A stretch of DNA of 64,000 bases, taken from NCBI GenBank assembly GCA_026003475.1, contig BPHJ01000001.1, forward strand, positions 186,001 through 250,000, written 5' to 3'. This DNA comes from Candidatus Kapaibacterium sp. Lineage in GTDB: Bacteria > Bacteroidota > Ignavibacteria > Kapaibacteriales > NICIL-2. Made by a program: the position numbers and the translations under genes. Shown in pieces: positions 54,346 through 62,799 of the stretch. The notes under the pieces were generated by a model. It saw nothing but the letters and a program-made list of their open reading frames with translations. It had not been told where the DNA came from and ran no database searches. Every line of letters begins with the position of its first letter. Positions within the stretch are counted from its first letter, which is position 1.

Positions 54346-55047
54346 TCAGCGCCGCCGTCCCAGCAGTCGCAGAAGATTCAAGAACAGGTTGATAAAATCA
54401 AGGTATAATGCCAGCGCTCCGATGATCGCGTAGTTGGTCGCTCGTGCTTCATTTGCAGCAGCCGTGGCATAGAGTTCCTTGATGCGCTGCATGTCGTAGG
54501 CAGTAAGCCCGACGAACACAATCACGCCGACAACCGATGCAGCAAACGCCAGCGCAGAGCTTTGCAAGAAAATGTTGACCACCGATGCCAGAATCAGCCC
54601 AATAAGCCCCATGAACATGAAGCTCCCAACGCTGCTTAGGTCGCGCTTGGTTGTTGCGCCATAGAGCGCCGTAGCGCCGAAGGTGCCGCACGTGATCAGG
54701 AACACTGTCGCCAGCGATTCGGTGGTATATGCGTAGAACAGCACTGCAAGTGTTTTCCCGGTCAGTACCGAGTAGAGGAGGAAGAGTACCTTTGCGGTGC
54801 TCGGACGCATACTCTCAATGCGAGCCGACAGGTAGATGACCAGCCCGATCATTGCGATTGCCAACACCCACCGGAGCTGAATGCTCAGCTCGAAGATGGC
54901 AGGAATCGAAAGGGTAGTCCATGCTGCCAGCGTCGTTGCCAATAGACCGCCGGCCATCCAGGCGTAGACCGTTTGGATGAACAGTCGCTGTTGGGCGATC
55001 TCATCGGGGTATGTCGCAAAAAAACTCGTTGGGGCATCGGTTCGCAT
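54346..55047 (-). CDS. Bax inhibitor-1/YccA-family membrane protein
   Basis: The 233-residue protein has seven transmembrane helices and the BI-1/YbhL/YccA features: MAGGLLATTLAAW in helix 1, FGATALYGATTKRDLSSVGS in the middle, and FVGLTAYDMQRIKELY near the end, where the family's di-aspartyl pH sensor region lies. Bacterial members are linked to calcium leak or FtsH protease control. It is the third gene in the tatC operon, 39 bases after the prenyl synthase gene. Confidence 0.9.
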   Translation of the reverse strand: MRTDAPTSFFATYPDEIAQQRLFIQTVYAWMAGGLLATTLAAWTTLSIPAIFELSIQLRWVLAIAMIGLVIYLSARIESMRPSTAKVLFLLYSVLTGKTLAVLFYAYTTESLATVFLITCGTFGATALYGATTKRDLSSVGSFMFMGLIGLILASVVNIFLQSSALAFAASVVGVIVFVGLTAYDMQRIKELYATAAANEARATNYAIIGALALYLDFINLFLNLLRLLGRRR

Positions 55048-55086
55048 AGCAGACCATCGAAAGGTGAAACAGACGTGGATGCAAGA

Positions 55087-56058
55087 CTACTTGGAACGTT
55101 CGATAGTGTACTGAGCAAAGGCAGCGAGCATAGCGCGGTACTCTGAGTCGGGGAGCTGCTCGAGCAAGGCAATTGCTTCCCGCACCAGTGTATCGGCTGT
55201 TGCCATTGCGCTCTCGATACCGCCATAGTCGACGACGAATGCCACGATGCGCTCGACGCTGCCATTGCGATGCGTGGAGCGCAAGAGCTGCCGAATCTGT
55301 GTTGCTTGGCCTGCTGGGGCATTGGCAAGTGCTCGCAGCAGCGGTAGGGTGATTTTACCTTCGCGAATATCGTGCGCAGCTGGCTTCCCCAAGATCGCAC
55401 TGCAGCTGGTGTAGTCGAGCACATCGTCACGGATTTGGAATGCCATGCCGACGCGTTCGCCGAACGCACCGAGCAGCTGACAAACCGCGGGATCAGCACC
55501 TGCACTAACCGCACCAATTTGGCAGCAGGTGGCTATCAACGATGCTGTTTTGTCGGCGATGATGCGCAGGTAAGTCCCCTCGTCAGTACGGCGCTTGCGA
55601 AAGTTCTGGACCTGCAGCAACTCACCTTCGCTCATGCGGCGGACAGCGTCGGCGGTGATGCGCAAGAATTCGAACTCCTCGTGTTCGACCGCCAATAGCA
55701 ACCCTCGCGCCAGCAAGTAATCACCCATCAAGACGGCGACCTTGTTTTTCCAGAGCGCATTGATGCTGGCAAGCCCGCGCCGAACGGGAGCTTGGTCCAC
55801 GACGTCGTCGTGGACGAGGGTTGCTGTGTGAAGCAATTCCACCATCGCTGCGCCAATGGAGGTACGATCGGTGATACCACCGGCTGCGCCAGCGCTCAGG
55901 AACACCAGCGTTGGACGTAACTGCTTGCCCCGGCTACGGAGCAGATACCGCACCACTAAGTTCAGGAGCGGCACAGCAGACCTCATCTGCCGCGCAAACG
56001 TGCGGTTGAAACGGTCCAGGTGCTCGCGGATTGGCTGGGCAAAGGTTGCGTCAGTCAT
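55087..56058 (-). CDS. Long-chain polyprenyl diphosphate synthase
   Basis: The 323-residue trans-prenyltransferase lengthens farnesyl diphosphate with IPP to make the side chain of menaquinone or a similar isoprenoid. The first Asp-rich motif is HDDVVDQAPVRRG, the second FQIRDDVLDYTS. The small residues before the first motif (TATLV) favour a long product such as C35-C45. The ATG overlaps the tatC stop by four bases (ATGA). Together with the UbiA fusion at 20.9 kb it could supply a quinone pathway, but this link is indirect. Confidence 0.92.
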   Translation of the reverse strand: MTDATFAQPIREHLDRFNRTFARQMRSAVPLLNLVVRYLLRSRGKQLRPTLVFLSAGAAGGITDRTSIGAAMVELLHTATLVHDDVVDQAPVRRGLASINALWKNKVAVLMGDYLLARGLLLAVEHEEFEFLRITADAVRRMSEGELLQVQNFRKRRTDEGTYLRIIADKTASLIATCCQIGAVSAGADPAVCQLLGAFGERVGMAFQIRDDVLDYTSCSAILGKPAAHDIREGKITLPLLRALANAPAGQATQIRQLLRSTHRNGSVERIVAFVVDYGGIESAMATADTLVREAIALLEQLPDSEYRAMLAAFAQYTIERSK

Positions 56059-56801
56059 GGTTGGTCGCTGGCTGCAGCGCGTCGTTTGACCGCGAATTTA
56101 GAAATGACAATGCTCAGCTCGTAGAGCACGTAGAGCGGCGCAGCAAAGAATAGTTGGTTGATTGGATCGGGTGTCGGCGTCAACACGGCAGCAATAATCA
56201 AGATCAGCACAATTGCATGCCGGCGGTAAGTGCTCAACAACGTCGGCGTCACGATCCCCACACGCGAGAGCACGTACATAACCATCGGCAGTTCGAAGAT
56301 GAGACCTGAAGCCAGAATCACGGTTGCGAAAAAACCTAAGTATTCGTTGACGTCAATGATATTCTCGATGTGCGAGGATCCAAAGCTTTTGGCAAACGCC
56401 ATCATCGAGGGGATCATGCCGAAGTATGCAAAGGCAATACCGACGAGAAAGCACACACTCGTCCACGCTGTGATTTGGCGAGCCCAGCGGCGTTCGTGCT
56501 CGTACAAACCCGGTACGACAAAGCGCCACAGATTCCAGAGAACCCACGGAAAACCCAGGATGAATCCACAGATGAAAATCAGCTTGAAGTAAAGGAATGC
56601 CTGCCCGAATGGTCGGAGGTTCTGCAAGCGTAGTCCCGCTTCCAGAGCCGGTCGCAGCAGGATGTACTCGACGATGTCGCCGATAAAAAAGCTCACAGCG
56701 ATTGAAGCAACGAGCACCCCGACAACGCCGCTCAGGATACGGCGCCGAAGCTCATCGAGGTGATCGAGAAAACCCATTTCGCGTTCAGTCGGCGTTTCCA
56801 T
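56055..56801 (-). CDS. tatC: Sec-independent protein translocase TatC
   Basis: The ATG at 56801 (METPTEREMGFLDHLDELR) gives 248 residues. The longer frame begins at an unlikely GTG inside the murE leader. TatC is the six-helix receptor for twin-arginine signal peptides. The conserved N-terminal FLDHLDELRRRI and the periplasmic loop FVVPGLYEHERRWARQ (the F-x-x-P-G-L box) are present. TatA/TatB are not in the window. It heads a minus-strand operon with the prenyl synthase, Bax-inhibitor-like, TPR and lptF genes. Confidence 0.94.
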   Translation of the reverse strand: METPTEREMGFLDHLDELRRRILSGVVGVLVASIAVSFFIGDIVEYILLRPALEAGLRLQNLRPFGQAFLYFKLIFICGFILGFPWVLWNLWRFVVPGLYEHERRWARQITAWTSVCFLVGIAFAYFGMIPSMMAFAKSFGSSHIENIIDVNEYLGFFATVILASGLIFELPMVMYVLSRVGIVTPTLLSTYRRHAIVLILIIAAVLTPTPDPINQLFFAAPLYVLYELSIVISKFAVKRRAAASDQP

Positions 56802-56818
56802 CCAGTGGTGAGGTCGTG

Positions 56819-56839
56819 TAGTTTTGCGCCGCAAACTTA
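56819..56839. promoter_or_regulatory. Overlapping divergent promoters of murE (+) and tatC (-)
   Basis: TAGTTTTG (56819-56826, plus strand) serves murE, with a weak TTTC partner 20 bases upstream. TAAGTTTG (56839-56832, minus strand) serves tatC. The predicted start of each transcript falls inside the other's -7 element, so two polymerases could not bind at once. Confidence 0.55.
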
Positions 56840-56856
56840 CTTGGGTGCACACGTGT

Positions 56857-58350
56857 ATGCGCCGCTTGGAGGAATTGTTGGCGGTCTATCCAGCGCGCCA
56901 AGTGGTGGGTGACCGTGCCCAGATGGTTGCGCAAATTATGCTCGATTCACGGGCAGCAGGACCACACACACTCTTTGTTGCCCGTCGCGGCACCAAACAC
57001 GACGGCTTGGCCTACGTGCGCGATGCCTACGACCGCGGCTGCCGCATAATTGCCAGTGATCGAATGCCACCGATGCTGCCGGAGGGTTGCACGTTCATCC
57101 TTGCCGACGATCTGCTTGGTGCGTTGGCGCAGTGGAGCCATGCGCTGTACGGCTTCCCAAGCATGGCGCTGGATGTCTACGGAGTGACCGGAACGAACGG
57201 TAAAACGACAACAACATTTTTGCTGGCGCACCTGCTTGGTGGCTGCCAGGTGCCTGCGGGCATCATTGGGACGCTTGGTGCAGAATGGAACGGACACCAG
57301 CGCCCCACTCGCCATACCACGCCAGAAGCACCAGAGCTTGCCGATATGCTCGATTGGCTGCGCCAGAGCGGCTGCCAGGCTGTTGCTATGGAGGTAAGCT
57401 CACATGCACTTTGGTGGCGTCGTGTCGAGGGAATCCGCTTTGCCGGCGCAGTATTTACCAACTTGACTGCCGACCACTTGGACTTCCACCGCACGATGGA
57501 TAACTACGCTCGCGCCAAAAAACGACTCTTCGACATGCTCCCACCCGATGCAGTGGCCGTTGTTTGGTCCGATAGCGAATGGAGCGACCTGATGACGGCC
57601 GACACCAAAGCATCTACCGTCTGCAAAGTTGGGAGGGACTGGAACGCAAACGTCCGTATCTGCGATGAGCAGCTCGGCGCGGATGGCTCGCGCTGGCGTT
57701 TGGTCTGGGATGATGGTCACACTCTCGAGCTTGCCATGCCGCTGGTTGGTTCGTTCAACGTCGAAAATGCGTCGTTAGCAGTAGTGCTCCTGGCAGCGCG
57801 TGGATATGAACTTGACCAACTTGCCGAGCGCCTCCGCACAGCGTATTCACCACCAGGGCGCATGGAACGTTACCACCTACCAAACGGTGTAACAGCGCTC
57901 GTGGATTATGCTCATACACCCGATGCTCTCGAACGTGTTCTCCGGGGCTGTCGCAAAATGATGTCTCCTCAAGCGCGGCTTATCTGTGTCTTCGGCTGCG
58001 GTGGCGATCGGGATCAAGCAAAACGTCCCCTGATGGGTGCGCTCGCAGTGAGCCTTGCCGATCAGGTAATTCTTACCTCCGACAACCCGCGGAGCGAAGA
58101 CCCCGCCCGCATTATCGCTGATATTCGTGCAGGCATTGACCTGGTTCACCCTGCCAAGCGCCGCGCTGTTGTTGAAGAAATCCCCGACCGTGCCGCTGCC
58201 ATCACCGCAGCAATCACGGCTGCCCAGCCAGGCGATTGGGTCTTGGTTGCTGGGAAAGGACACGAAGACTACCAAATCATCGGCACCGAGCGGGTGTCCT
58301 ATTCCGATCGCGCCTTGCTGGCATCCTACCTGTGTGTTAGCAAAACGTAA
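56857..58350 (+). CDS. murE: UDP-MurNAc-tripeptide synthetase MurE (meso-diaminopimelate type)
   Basis: The ATG at 56857 gives 497 residues. MurE adds the third amino acid to the peptidoglycan precursor UDP-MurNAc-L-Ala-D-Glu. The ATP-binding loop YGVTGTNGKTTTTF is near residue 110. The substrate region YHLPNGVTALVDYAHTPD is in the middle domain, and DNPRSEDP in the C-terminal domain is the diaminopimelate signature (DNPR). This indicates a Gram-negative-type peptidoglycan. No other mur genes are adjacent. A TAGTTTTG element lies about 30 bases upstream. Confidence 0.95.
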   Translation: MRRLEELLAVYPARQVVGDRAQMVAQIMLDSRAAGPHTLFVARRGTKHDGLAYVRDAYDRGCRIIASDRMPPMLPEGCTFILADDLLGALAQWSHALYGFPSMALDVYGVTGTNGKTTTTFLLAHLLGGCQVPAGIIGTLGAEWNGHQRPTRHTTPEAPELADMLDWLRQSGCQAVAMEVSSHALWWRRVEGIRFAGAVFTNLTADHLDFHRTMDNYARAKKRLFDMLPPDAVAVVWSDSEWSDLMTADTKASTVCKVGRDWNANVRICDEQLGADGSRWRLVWDDGHTLELAMPLVGSFNVENASLAVVLLAARGYELDQLAERLRTAYSPPGRMERYHLPNGVTALVDYAHTPDALERVLRGCRKMMSPQARLICVFGCGGDRDQAKRPLMGALAVSLADQVILTSDNPRSEDPARIIADIRAGIDLVHPAKRRAVVEEIPDRAAAITAAITAAQPGDWVLVAGKGHEDYQIIGTERVSYSDRALLASYLCVSKT

Positions 58351-58357
58351 CATGCTT

Positions 58358-58382
58358 CTACCCTCAAGAGAGGGTAGCTTTG
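58358..58382 (+). promoter_or_regulatory. Palindrome overlapping the -7 element before pstS
   Basis: CTACCCTC-AAGA-GAGGGTAG (58358-58377) is a perfect eight-base inverted repeat starting seven bases after the murE stop. Its right arm shares TAG with TAGCTTTG (58375-58382), a TAnnTTTG match. It could be a repressor site for pstS or a weak murE terminator. Confidence 0.5.
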
Positions 58383-58419
58383 CAAGTTGTGTGGTTCTAC
58401 TGTTTTCGGTTCTTTGGAG

Positions 58420-59439
58420 ATGATCAAACACGCATTCGTCCTCGCAGTTTACTTGGTGAGCCTTCCCTTTGCAGCGTCGGCACAACTACAGCTCAACGGC
58501 GCTGGCGCGACGTTCCCGTATGTGCTCTACTCGAAGTGGTTCGACGTCTATAGCAAAAAATCCGGAATCCACTTCAACTACCAATCCATCGGTTCGGGGG
58601 GAGGAATCAAACAGGTTATCGAAGGGACAGTGGACTTTGGTGCCAGCGATGGTCCGATGACCGACCAGCAATTGGCAGAAGCAAGCGCCAAGCGCGGTAG
58701 CCGTGTGCTGCATATTCCCACCACCATTGGTGCCGTTGCGATTGCCTACAACCTTTCTCTTCCGCAGCCACTCAAATTGAATCCTGCTGTGCTGGCGGAT
58801 ATTTTTCTGGGTGTCATCAAACGTTGGAATGACCCACGCATCGCTGAGATCAATCCAGGGGTTACTCTGCCGGATAAACCGATCGTGGTTGTCCATCGCA
58901 GCGACGGTAGCGGGACAACGGCGATTTTCACTGACTACCTTTGCAAAATCAGCGGCTACTGGAAACGCAAGTACGGTCAGGGGACGTCGGTCAACTGGCC
59001 GAAAGGCACACTGGGTGCTAAGGGCAACGAAGGGGTCGCTGGACAAATCAAGCAGCTTCCGGGCAGCATTGGCTACATCGAGCTTGCCTACGCTGAGCAG
59101 AATAAGCTTCCCTATGCCGCGGTGCAGAACTATGCTGGCGAGTACGTCCTTCCCACGCTGGCAGAGGTAACCCGTGCCGCCGAGAGTGCAATCGGTTCGA
59201 TTGCCGATGACTTGCGCGGCTCGATTACCCAGCCCGGACGTGGCTATCCTATCGCAGGACTGACGTGGTTGCTGGTACTCGAACGTCAACCCGACCGCGC
59301 TAAAGGCAAAGCACTGGCAGATTTCCTCCGCTGGGCATTGACCGAGGGACAAACCTACTGTGCGCCGCTGCACTACGCGCCCTTGCCGAAAGTACTTGCC
59401 GATCGCGCCCTCAAAGCAGTTGCCCGCATTCGCCCGTAG
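58420..59439 (+). CDS. pstS: Phosphate-binding protein PstS (ABC transporter)
   Basis: The ATG at 58420 opens a signal peptide (AFVLAVYLVSLPFAASA) and gives 339 residues. Phosphate-binding segments are visible as GAGATFPYVLYSKW near the start, SGGGIKQVIEGTVDFGASD, and HRSDGSGTTAIFTDYL. The protein binds inorganic phosphate in the periplasm for PstCAB. No pstC, pstA, pstB or phoU follows, so the operon is split here, or this copy has a separate role. No clear Pho box is seen. Confidence 0.93.
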   Translation: MIKHAFVLAVYLVSLPFAASAQLQLNGAGATFPYVLYSKWFDVYSKKSGIHFNYQSIGSGGGIKQVIEGTVDFGASDGPMTDQQLAEASAKRGSRVLHIPTTIGAVAIAYNLSLPQPLKLNPAVLADIFLGVIKRWNDPRIAEINPGVTLPDKPIVVVHRSDGSGTTAIFTDYLCKISGYWKRKYGQGTSVNWPKGTLGAKGNEGVAGQIKQLPGSIGYIELAYAEQNKLPYAAVQNYAGEYVLPTLAEVTRAAESAIGSIADDLRGSITQPGRGYPIAGLTWLLVLERQPDRAKGKALADFLRWALTEGQTYCAPLHYAPLPKVLADRALKAVARIRP

Positions 59440-59588
59440 GTGTAGCATTTCCGAAATACCGCCAGCGGCAATGCCACGTCTGGTTTGCTGAGCGCTCATT
59501 GTGTTGAACCTGACGTCCGAGGGAACCTTTGACGGTTGGCATTGTGCAAATTTGATAGCCATACGGTCAACACCATCACAGCCGCAAG

Positions 59589-60401
59589 ATGTCTGGTTCC
59601 TCGACGACAGTAGCAGAGCATTCGCCATGCTTTTTGCTTACAGATTTCGGCGATCGTGATGCCTACGTTGGTGTGATGAAAGCGGTCATGCTGTCGGCAG
59701 CGCCCTCCTTGCCGATTGTTGACCTCTGCCATGCTATCGAGCCGCAGAATGTGCTCTCGGCTGGCTACGTCTTGCTGACAGCAGTTCCGTACCTACCCGA
59801 TGGCAGTATCGTTGTGGCGGTGGTTGATCCTGGTGTTGGAACGCGGCGTCGAATCGTCGGGATTGTCTTTGAGGGATGGACGCTGCTTGTACCCGATAAC
59901 GGTCTTGTCTCGCTGGTCTTGGAGCGTTACCAGTGCCGTAGCGCCTGGGAGATTGCGTGGGAGCGCCTTCGTTCATCGCCACCATGTGCAACATTCCACG
60001 GGCGGGACATCTTCGCACCATGTGCAGCACTCCTGGCTACCAAGAAACGGACACTTGCCCACGTAGGAAACCCGATTGATCCAGCATCGCTTGTACGCCT
60101 GGACACCAGACCAGAAGCACGTCCCCAGGGAATCGTTGCCTCCATTCTCCATGTGGACCGGTTCGGGAACCTGATAACAAACGTTGAAGCAGCACCGTGG
60201 GGAATCGTCCCTGGTGCAGATTGGGTCTGTCGTGTTGGGCAGGATGTGCTTCCACTTGTGAGCACGTTCGGGAATGTAGAACCTGGGGAATCCCTTGCCT
60301 ACATTGGCAGCAGTGGCTTCATCGAGATTGCTGTCTGCAATAGCAGTGCCGCCGCGCGGTATGGCACTCGACCGCCTGTTTTCATCCACCATGCACCCTA
60401 A
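59589..60401 (+). CDS. SAM hydrolase (DUF62, S-adenosyl-L-methionine hydroxide adenosyltransferase)
   Basis: The 270-residue protein matches the family that splits SAM with water into adenosine and methionine. Related enzymes include fluorinase and chlorinase. Signature segments are FLLTDFGDRDAYVGVMK, VVDPGVGTRRR, PDNGLVSLV, FHGRDIFAPCAALL and VDRFGNLITNV. The D-x-x-R/H-x-x active-site arrangement of the hydrolase type seems kept, and there is no halide loop like that in fluorinase. The biological purpose of SAM hydrolysis remains unclear. It stands alone after pstS. Confidence 0.92.
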   Translation: MSGSSTTVAEHSPCFLLTDFGDRDAYVGVMKAVMLSAAPSLPIVDLCHAIEPQNVLSAGYVLLTAVPYLPDGSIVVAVVDPGVGTRRRIVGIVFEGWTLLVPDNGLVSLVLERYQCRSAWEIAWERLRSSPPCATFHGRDIFAPCAALLATKKRTLAHVGNPIDPASLVRLDTRPEARPQGIVASILHVDRFGNLITNVEAAPWGIVPGADWVCRVGQDVLPLVSTFGNVEPGESLAYIGSSGFIEIAVCNSSAAARYGTRPPVFIHHAP

Positions 60402-60458
60402 CGAACAATCGGACTGGTAGTGCTTGTCAGGGACAGTACTCTTCTGCCATAGAAAAGT

Positions 60459-60475
60459 CAGACAATCTTTGTCTG
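60459..60475. promoter_or_regulatory. Inverted repeat upstream of the haem-receptor operon
   Basis: CAGACA-ATCTT-TGTCTG is a perfect six-base inverted repeat, 54 bases before the receptor ATG. It shares the AGAC/GTCT core with the next palindrome, so it may be a second site for the same repressor. Confidence 0.4.
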
Positions 60476-60484
60476 GTTTCGTAA

Positions 60485-60505
60485 TTTAGACTTGGTCTAA
60501 GTTTG
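60485..60505 (+). promoter_or_regulatory. Promoter and overlapping palindromic operator of the haem-receptor operon
   Basis: TTAGAC-TTG-GTCTAA (60486-60500) is a perfect inverted repeat. Its right arm runs into TAAGTTTG (60498-60505), a full TAnnTTTG -7 element. TTTC lies 17 bases upstream of the latter. An occupied operator would block RNA polymerase, as expected for a metal-dependent repressor. Confidence 0.6.
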
Positions 60506-60528
60506 TATCATTTCTCACATGCTTGTCT

Positions 60529-62781
60529 ATGCGCTTTGTTCTCTTGGCTTTGCAGTGTGTGTATGTGGTGTCGCTCTGTGTCGCTGGGAATGCGACTGGT
60601 CGTTCTCGGCGGAACGATACACTCGAGGTGGTCAAATCGCCAGTAGTTGTGGAAGGGCAGCCGGTGCTGGTGCGGCAGGTGCTGCCATCAATTGATGGGG
60701 TGCGAATTCTGGCAAGTAAAAAAGGCGAGGTGCTACGCGTTAGTTCTGCCGATGCGAACGTAGCATTCAACAACACACGGCAGACGTTTGGTCGCGTTGC
60801 CGGTGTGATGGTATGGGAAAACGATGGCAGTGGTGTTCAGGCTGGTGTTGCAGTGCGAGGGTTGAGTCCAAACCGTTCGTGGGAATTCAACACGCGATTG
60901 GACGGCGCCGATATTGCCGCTGACATTGCGGGGTATCCGGAAGCGTACTTTACGCCGGCGTTCGAATCGCTCGATCGGATTGAAATTATTCGCGGTGCGG
61001 CATCCCTGCAGTATGGTCCGCAGTTTGGTGGTTTGCTCAACTATGTGACAAAATCAGCACCGGCAGACAAAACACTTGGGGTTGAGTCGTCGCAGATTGG
61101 TGGGCAGAATGGCTACTACTCGACCTATACCGCTGTTGGTGGATCGTCGGGGCAGTGGTCGTACTATGCGTTTGCGAACTATCGTCGCTCCAATGGGTGG
61201 CGGCTGCCGGTGCAACTCCGCTCAGGGGAGCAACGTGAGAGCGATGGTTTCTGGCAGTATTCCGTGATGCCAAAGGTTACCTACCGTCCCGCTGAGCACA
61301 CGCAGATCACCGCCGAAGCAACCCTGATGCAGTATCGGCTTCAGCAACCGGGCGGACTCGATTCGGCACAGTTTGCCACCAACCCACAGCAAGCGATGCG
61401 CTATCGTGATTGGTTCGGTGTGCAGTGGATCGTCCCGACGCTGACGCTACAGCACAGAGTCAACGACTACATGCAGGTAGAAGCCAAGCTCTTTGGGGTT
61501 CTTGGGGATCGGCAAAGCATTGGGTTGACGACCAGCCCGAGCATCGCCGATACAGGCACCAATCCGCGCCGCGTCAACACTGACGCTTATCGTAATGCCG
61601 GGCTGGAGTTCCGCACGCGGTACGATGTTCGGCTGTTCGACCGTGAGCATCCGCTGGCAGCTGGGCTTCGGTTGTACCGCGGTTTCACCCATCGCAAGCA
61701 GGGACGTGGACCTGACGGCGATGGTTTTAGTGCAGAGTATGTTGGGGCGCTTACACGTGATTTGGAGTTTACATCGCAGAACGTTGCTGCATTTGCTGAG
61801 TGGAATCTTCGCTTGGGGCAAGGGATCAGCCTCACACCTGGTGTGCGACTTGAATGGCTTCGCATGAACGGAAGTGGTCGGTACTCTCGGGAGAAATCAG
61901 CGGTATCTGCTCAGCCGTTCGATACGCTTGGGCCGATGCTAGAGTTCGACAAAGTTGCCACGGAGACACTTCCCCTGCTCGGGCTGGGAGTGCAGTGGCA
62001 AGCGATGGAACGCCTCGAAGTTTATGCCAATGCCTATCAGAGCTGGCGTCCGGCGCAATTCAGCGAGCTCTTTCCCAGCGATCCCAGTGTCGCAGTGGAT
62101 CCCGCCTTGCACTCTTCTCGTGGAGTTTCGACGGATGTGGGGATTCGCGGTACAATCGGTGGTGGTGTGGCCAGTTTTGATGTCTCGGGGTTCTACCTGT
62201 ACTACGGCAGCCGGATTGGGACCCTTGCACGTTCGGTGCTCGGCGCTGATACAGTGTTGCTGACCGATGGTGCCACGCAGCTTCGGCGAAATCTCGGCAC
62301 CAGCGAACATCGCGGTGTGGAGTTTTACGCTGAGCTGTTTGCCGATCGCCTCGTGGCGCTGGGGGTACATCGTGCGTCGGTATTCGTTGCAGGTGTATTC
62401 ACCGATGCGCGCTACACCAGTGGACCAACAGCCGGCAAGCGGGTTGAGTATGCACCCGAGTGGATTGTGCGCAGTGGCATACGCTACCAGTGGGGGGATG
62501 TCCTGACGCTCTCGCTGCAGGGCAGCTTTGTCTCTTCGTGTTTCTCGGATGCAAACAATACCCCCAGCAGCAGCAATGGGGTCAACGGCACTATTCCCGC
62601 CTATACGGTTTGGGATGCCAGCGCGCAGGTTCGGATTACCAACTGGCTCCTTGGTGAACTCAGCGTCAACAACCTCTTCGACCGTCGCTATTTCACTCGT
62701 CGTGCTGGCGGTTATCCGGGTCCGGGTATCATCCCTGCTGACGGACGGATTGCTGCTGGCGGTGTCCGAATCTTGTTCTAA
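60529..62781 (+). CDS. TonB-dependent receptor, FecA-like, probably for haem or an iron chelate
   Basis: The ATG at 60529 gives 750 residues with a signal peptide (RFVLLALQCVYVVSLCVAG). A TonB-box-like segment (DTLEVVKSPVV, about 32-42) is followed by a plug domain with FGRVAGVMVWENDGSGVQ, AVRGLSPNRSWEFNTRLDG and IEIIRGAASLQYGPQFGGLLN. These segments resemble FecA-type receptors. The C-terminal barrel ends in an aromatic strand (GGVRILF). The next gene encodes an IsdG-like haem-degrading type monooxygenase, 18 bases after its stop. This argues for haem or haem-protein as the imported substrate. A palindromic operator covers its promoter. Confidence 0.87.
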   Translation: MRFVLLALQCVYVVSLCVAGNATGRSRRNDTLEVVKSPVVVEGQPVLVRQVLPSIDGVRILASKKGEVLRVSSADANVAFNNTRQTFGRVAGVMVWENDGSGVQAGVAVRGLSPNRSWEFNTRLDGADIAADIAGYPEAYFTPAFESLDRIEIIRGAASLQYGPQFGGLLNYVTKSAPADKTLGVESSQIGGQNGYYSTYTAVGGSSGQWSYYAFANYRRSNGWRLPVQLRSGEQRESDGFWQYSVMPKVTYRPAEHTQITAEATLMQYRLQQPGGLDSAQFATNPQQAMRYRDWFGVQWIVPTLTLQHRVNDYMQVEAKLFGVLGDRQSIGLTTSPSIADTGTNPRRVNTDAYRNAGLEFRTRYDVRLFDREHPLAAGLRLYRGFTHRKQGRGPDGDGFSAEYVGALTRDLEFTSQNVAAFAEWNLRLGQGISLTPGVRLEWLRMNGSGRYSREKSAVSAQPFDTLGPMLEFDKVATETLPLLGLGVQWQAMERLEVYANAYQSWRPAQFSELFPSDPSVAVDPALHSSRGVSTDVGIRGTIGGGVASFDVSGFYLYYGSRIGTLARSVLGADTVLLTDGATQLRRNLGTSEHRGVEFYAELFADRLVALGVHRASVFVAGVFTDARYTSGPTAGKRVEYAPEWIVRSGIRYQWGDVLTLSLQGSFVSSCFSDANNTPSSSNGVNGTIPAYTVWDASAQVRITNWLLGELSVNNLFDRRYFTRRAGGYPGPGIIPADGRIAAGGVRILF

Positions 62782-62799
62782 CCATTGCTGAGGTTTCGA

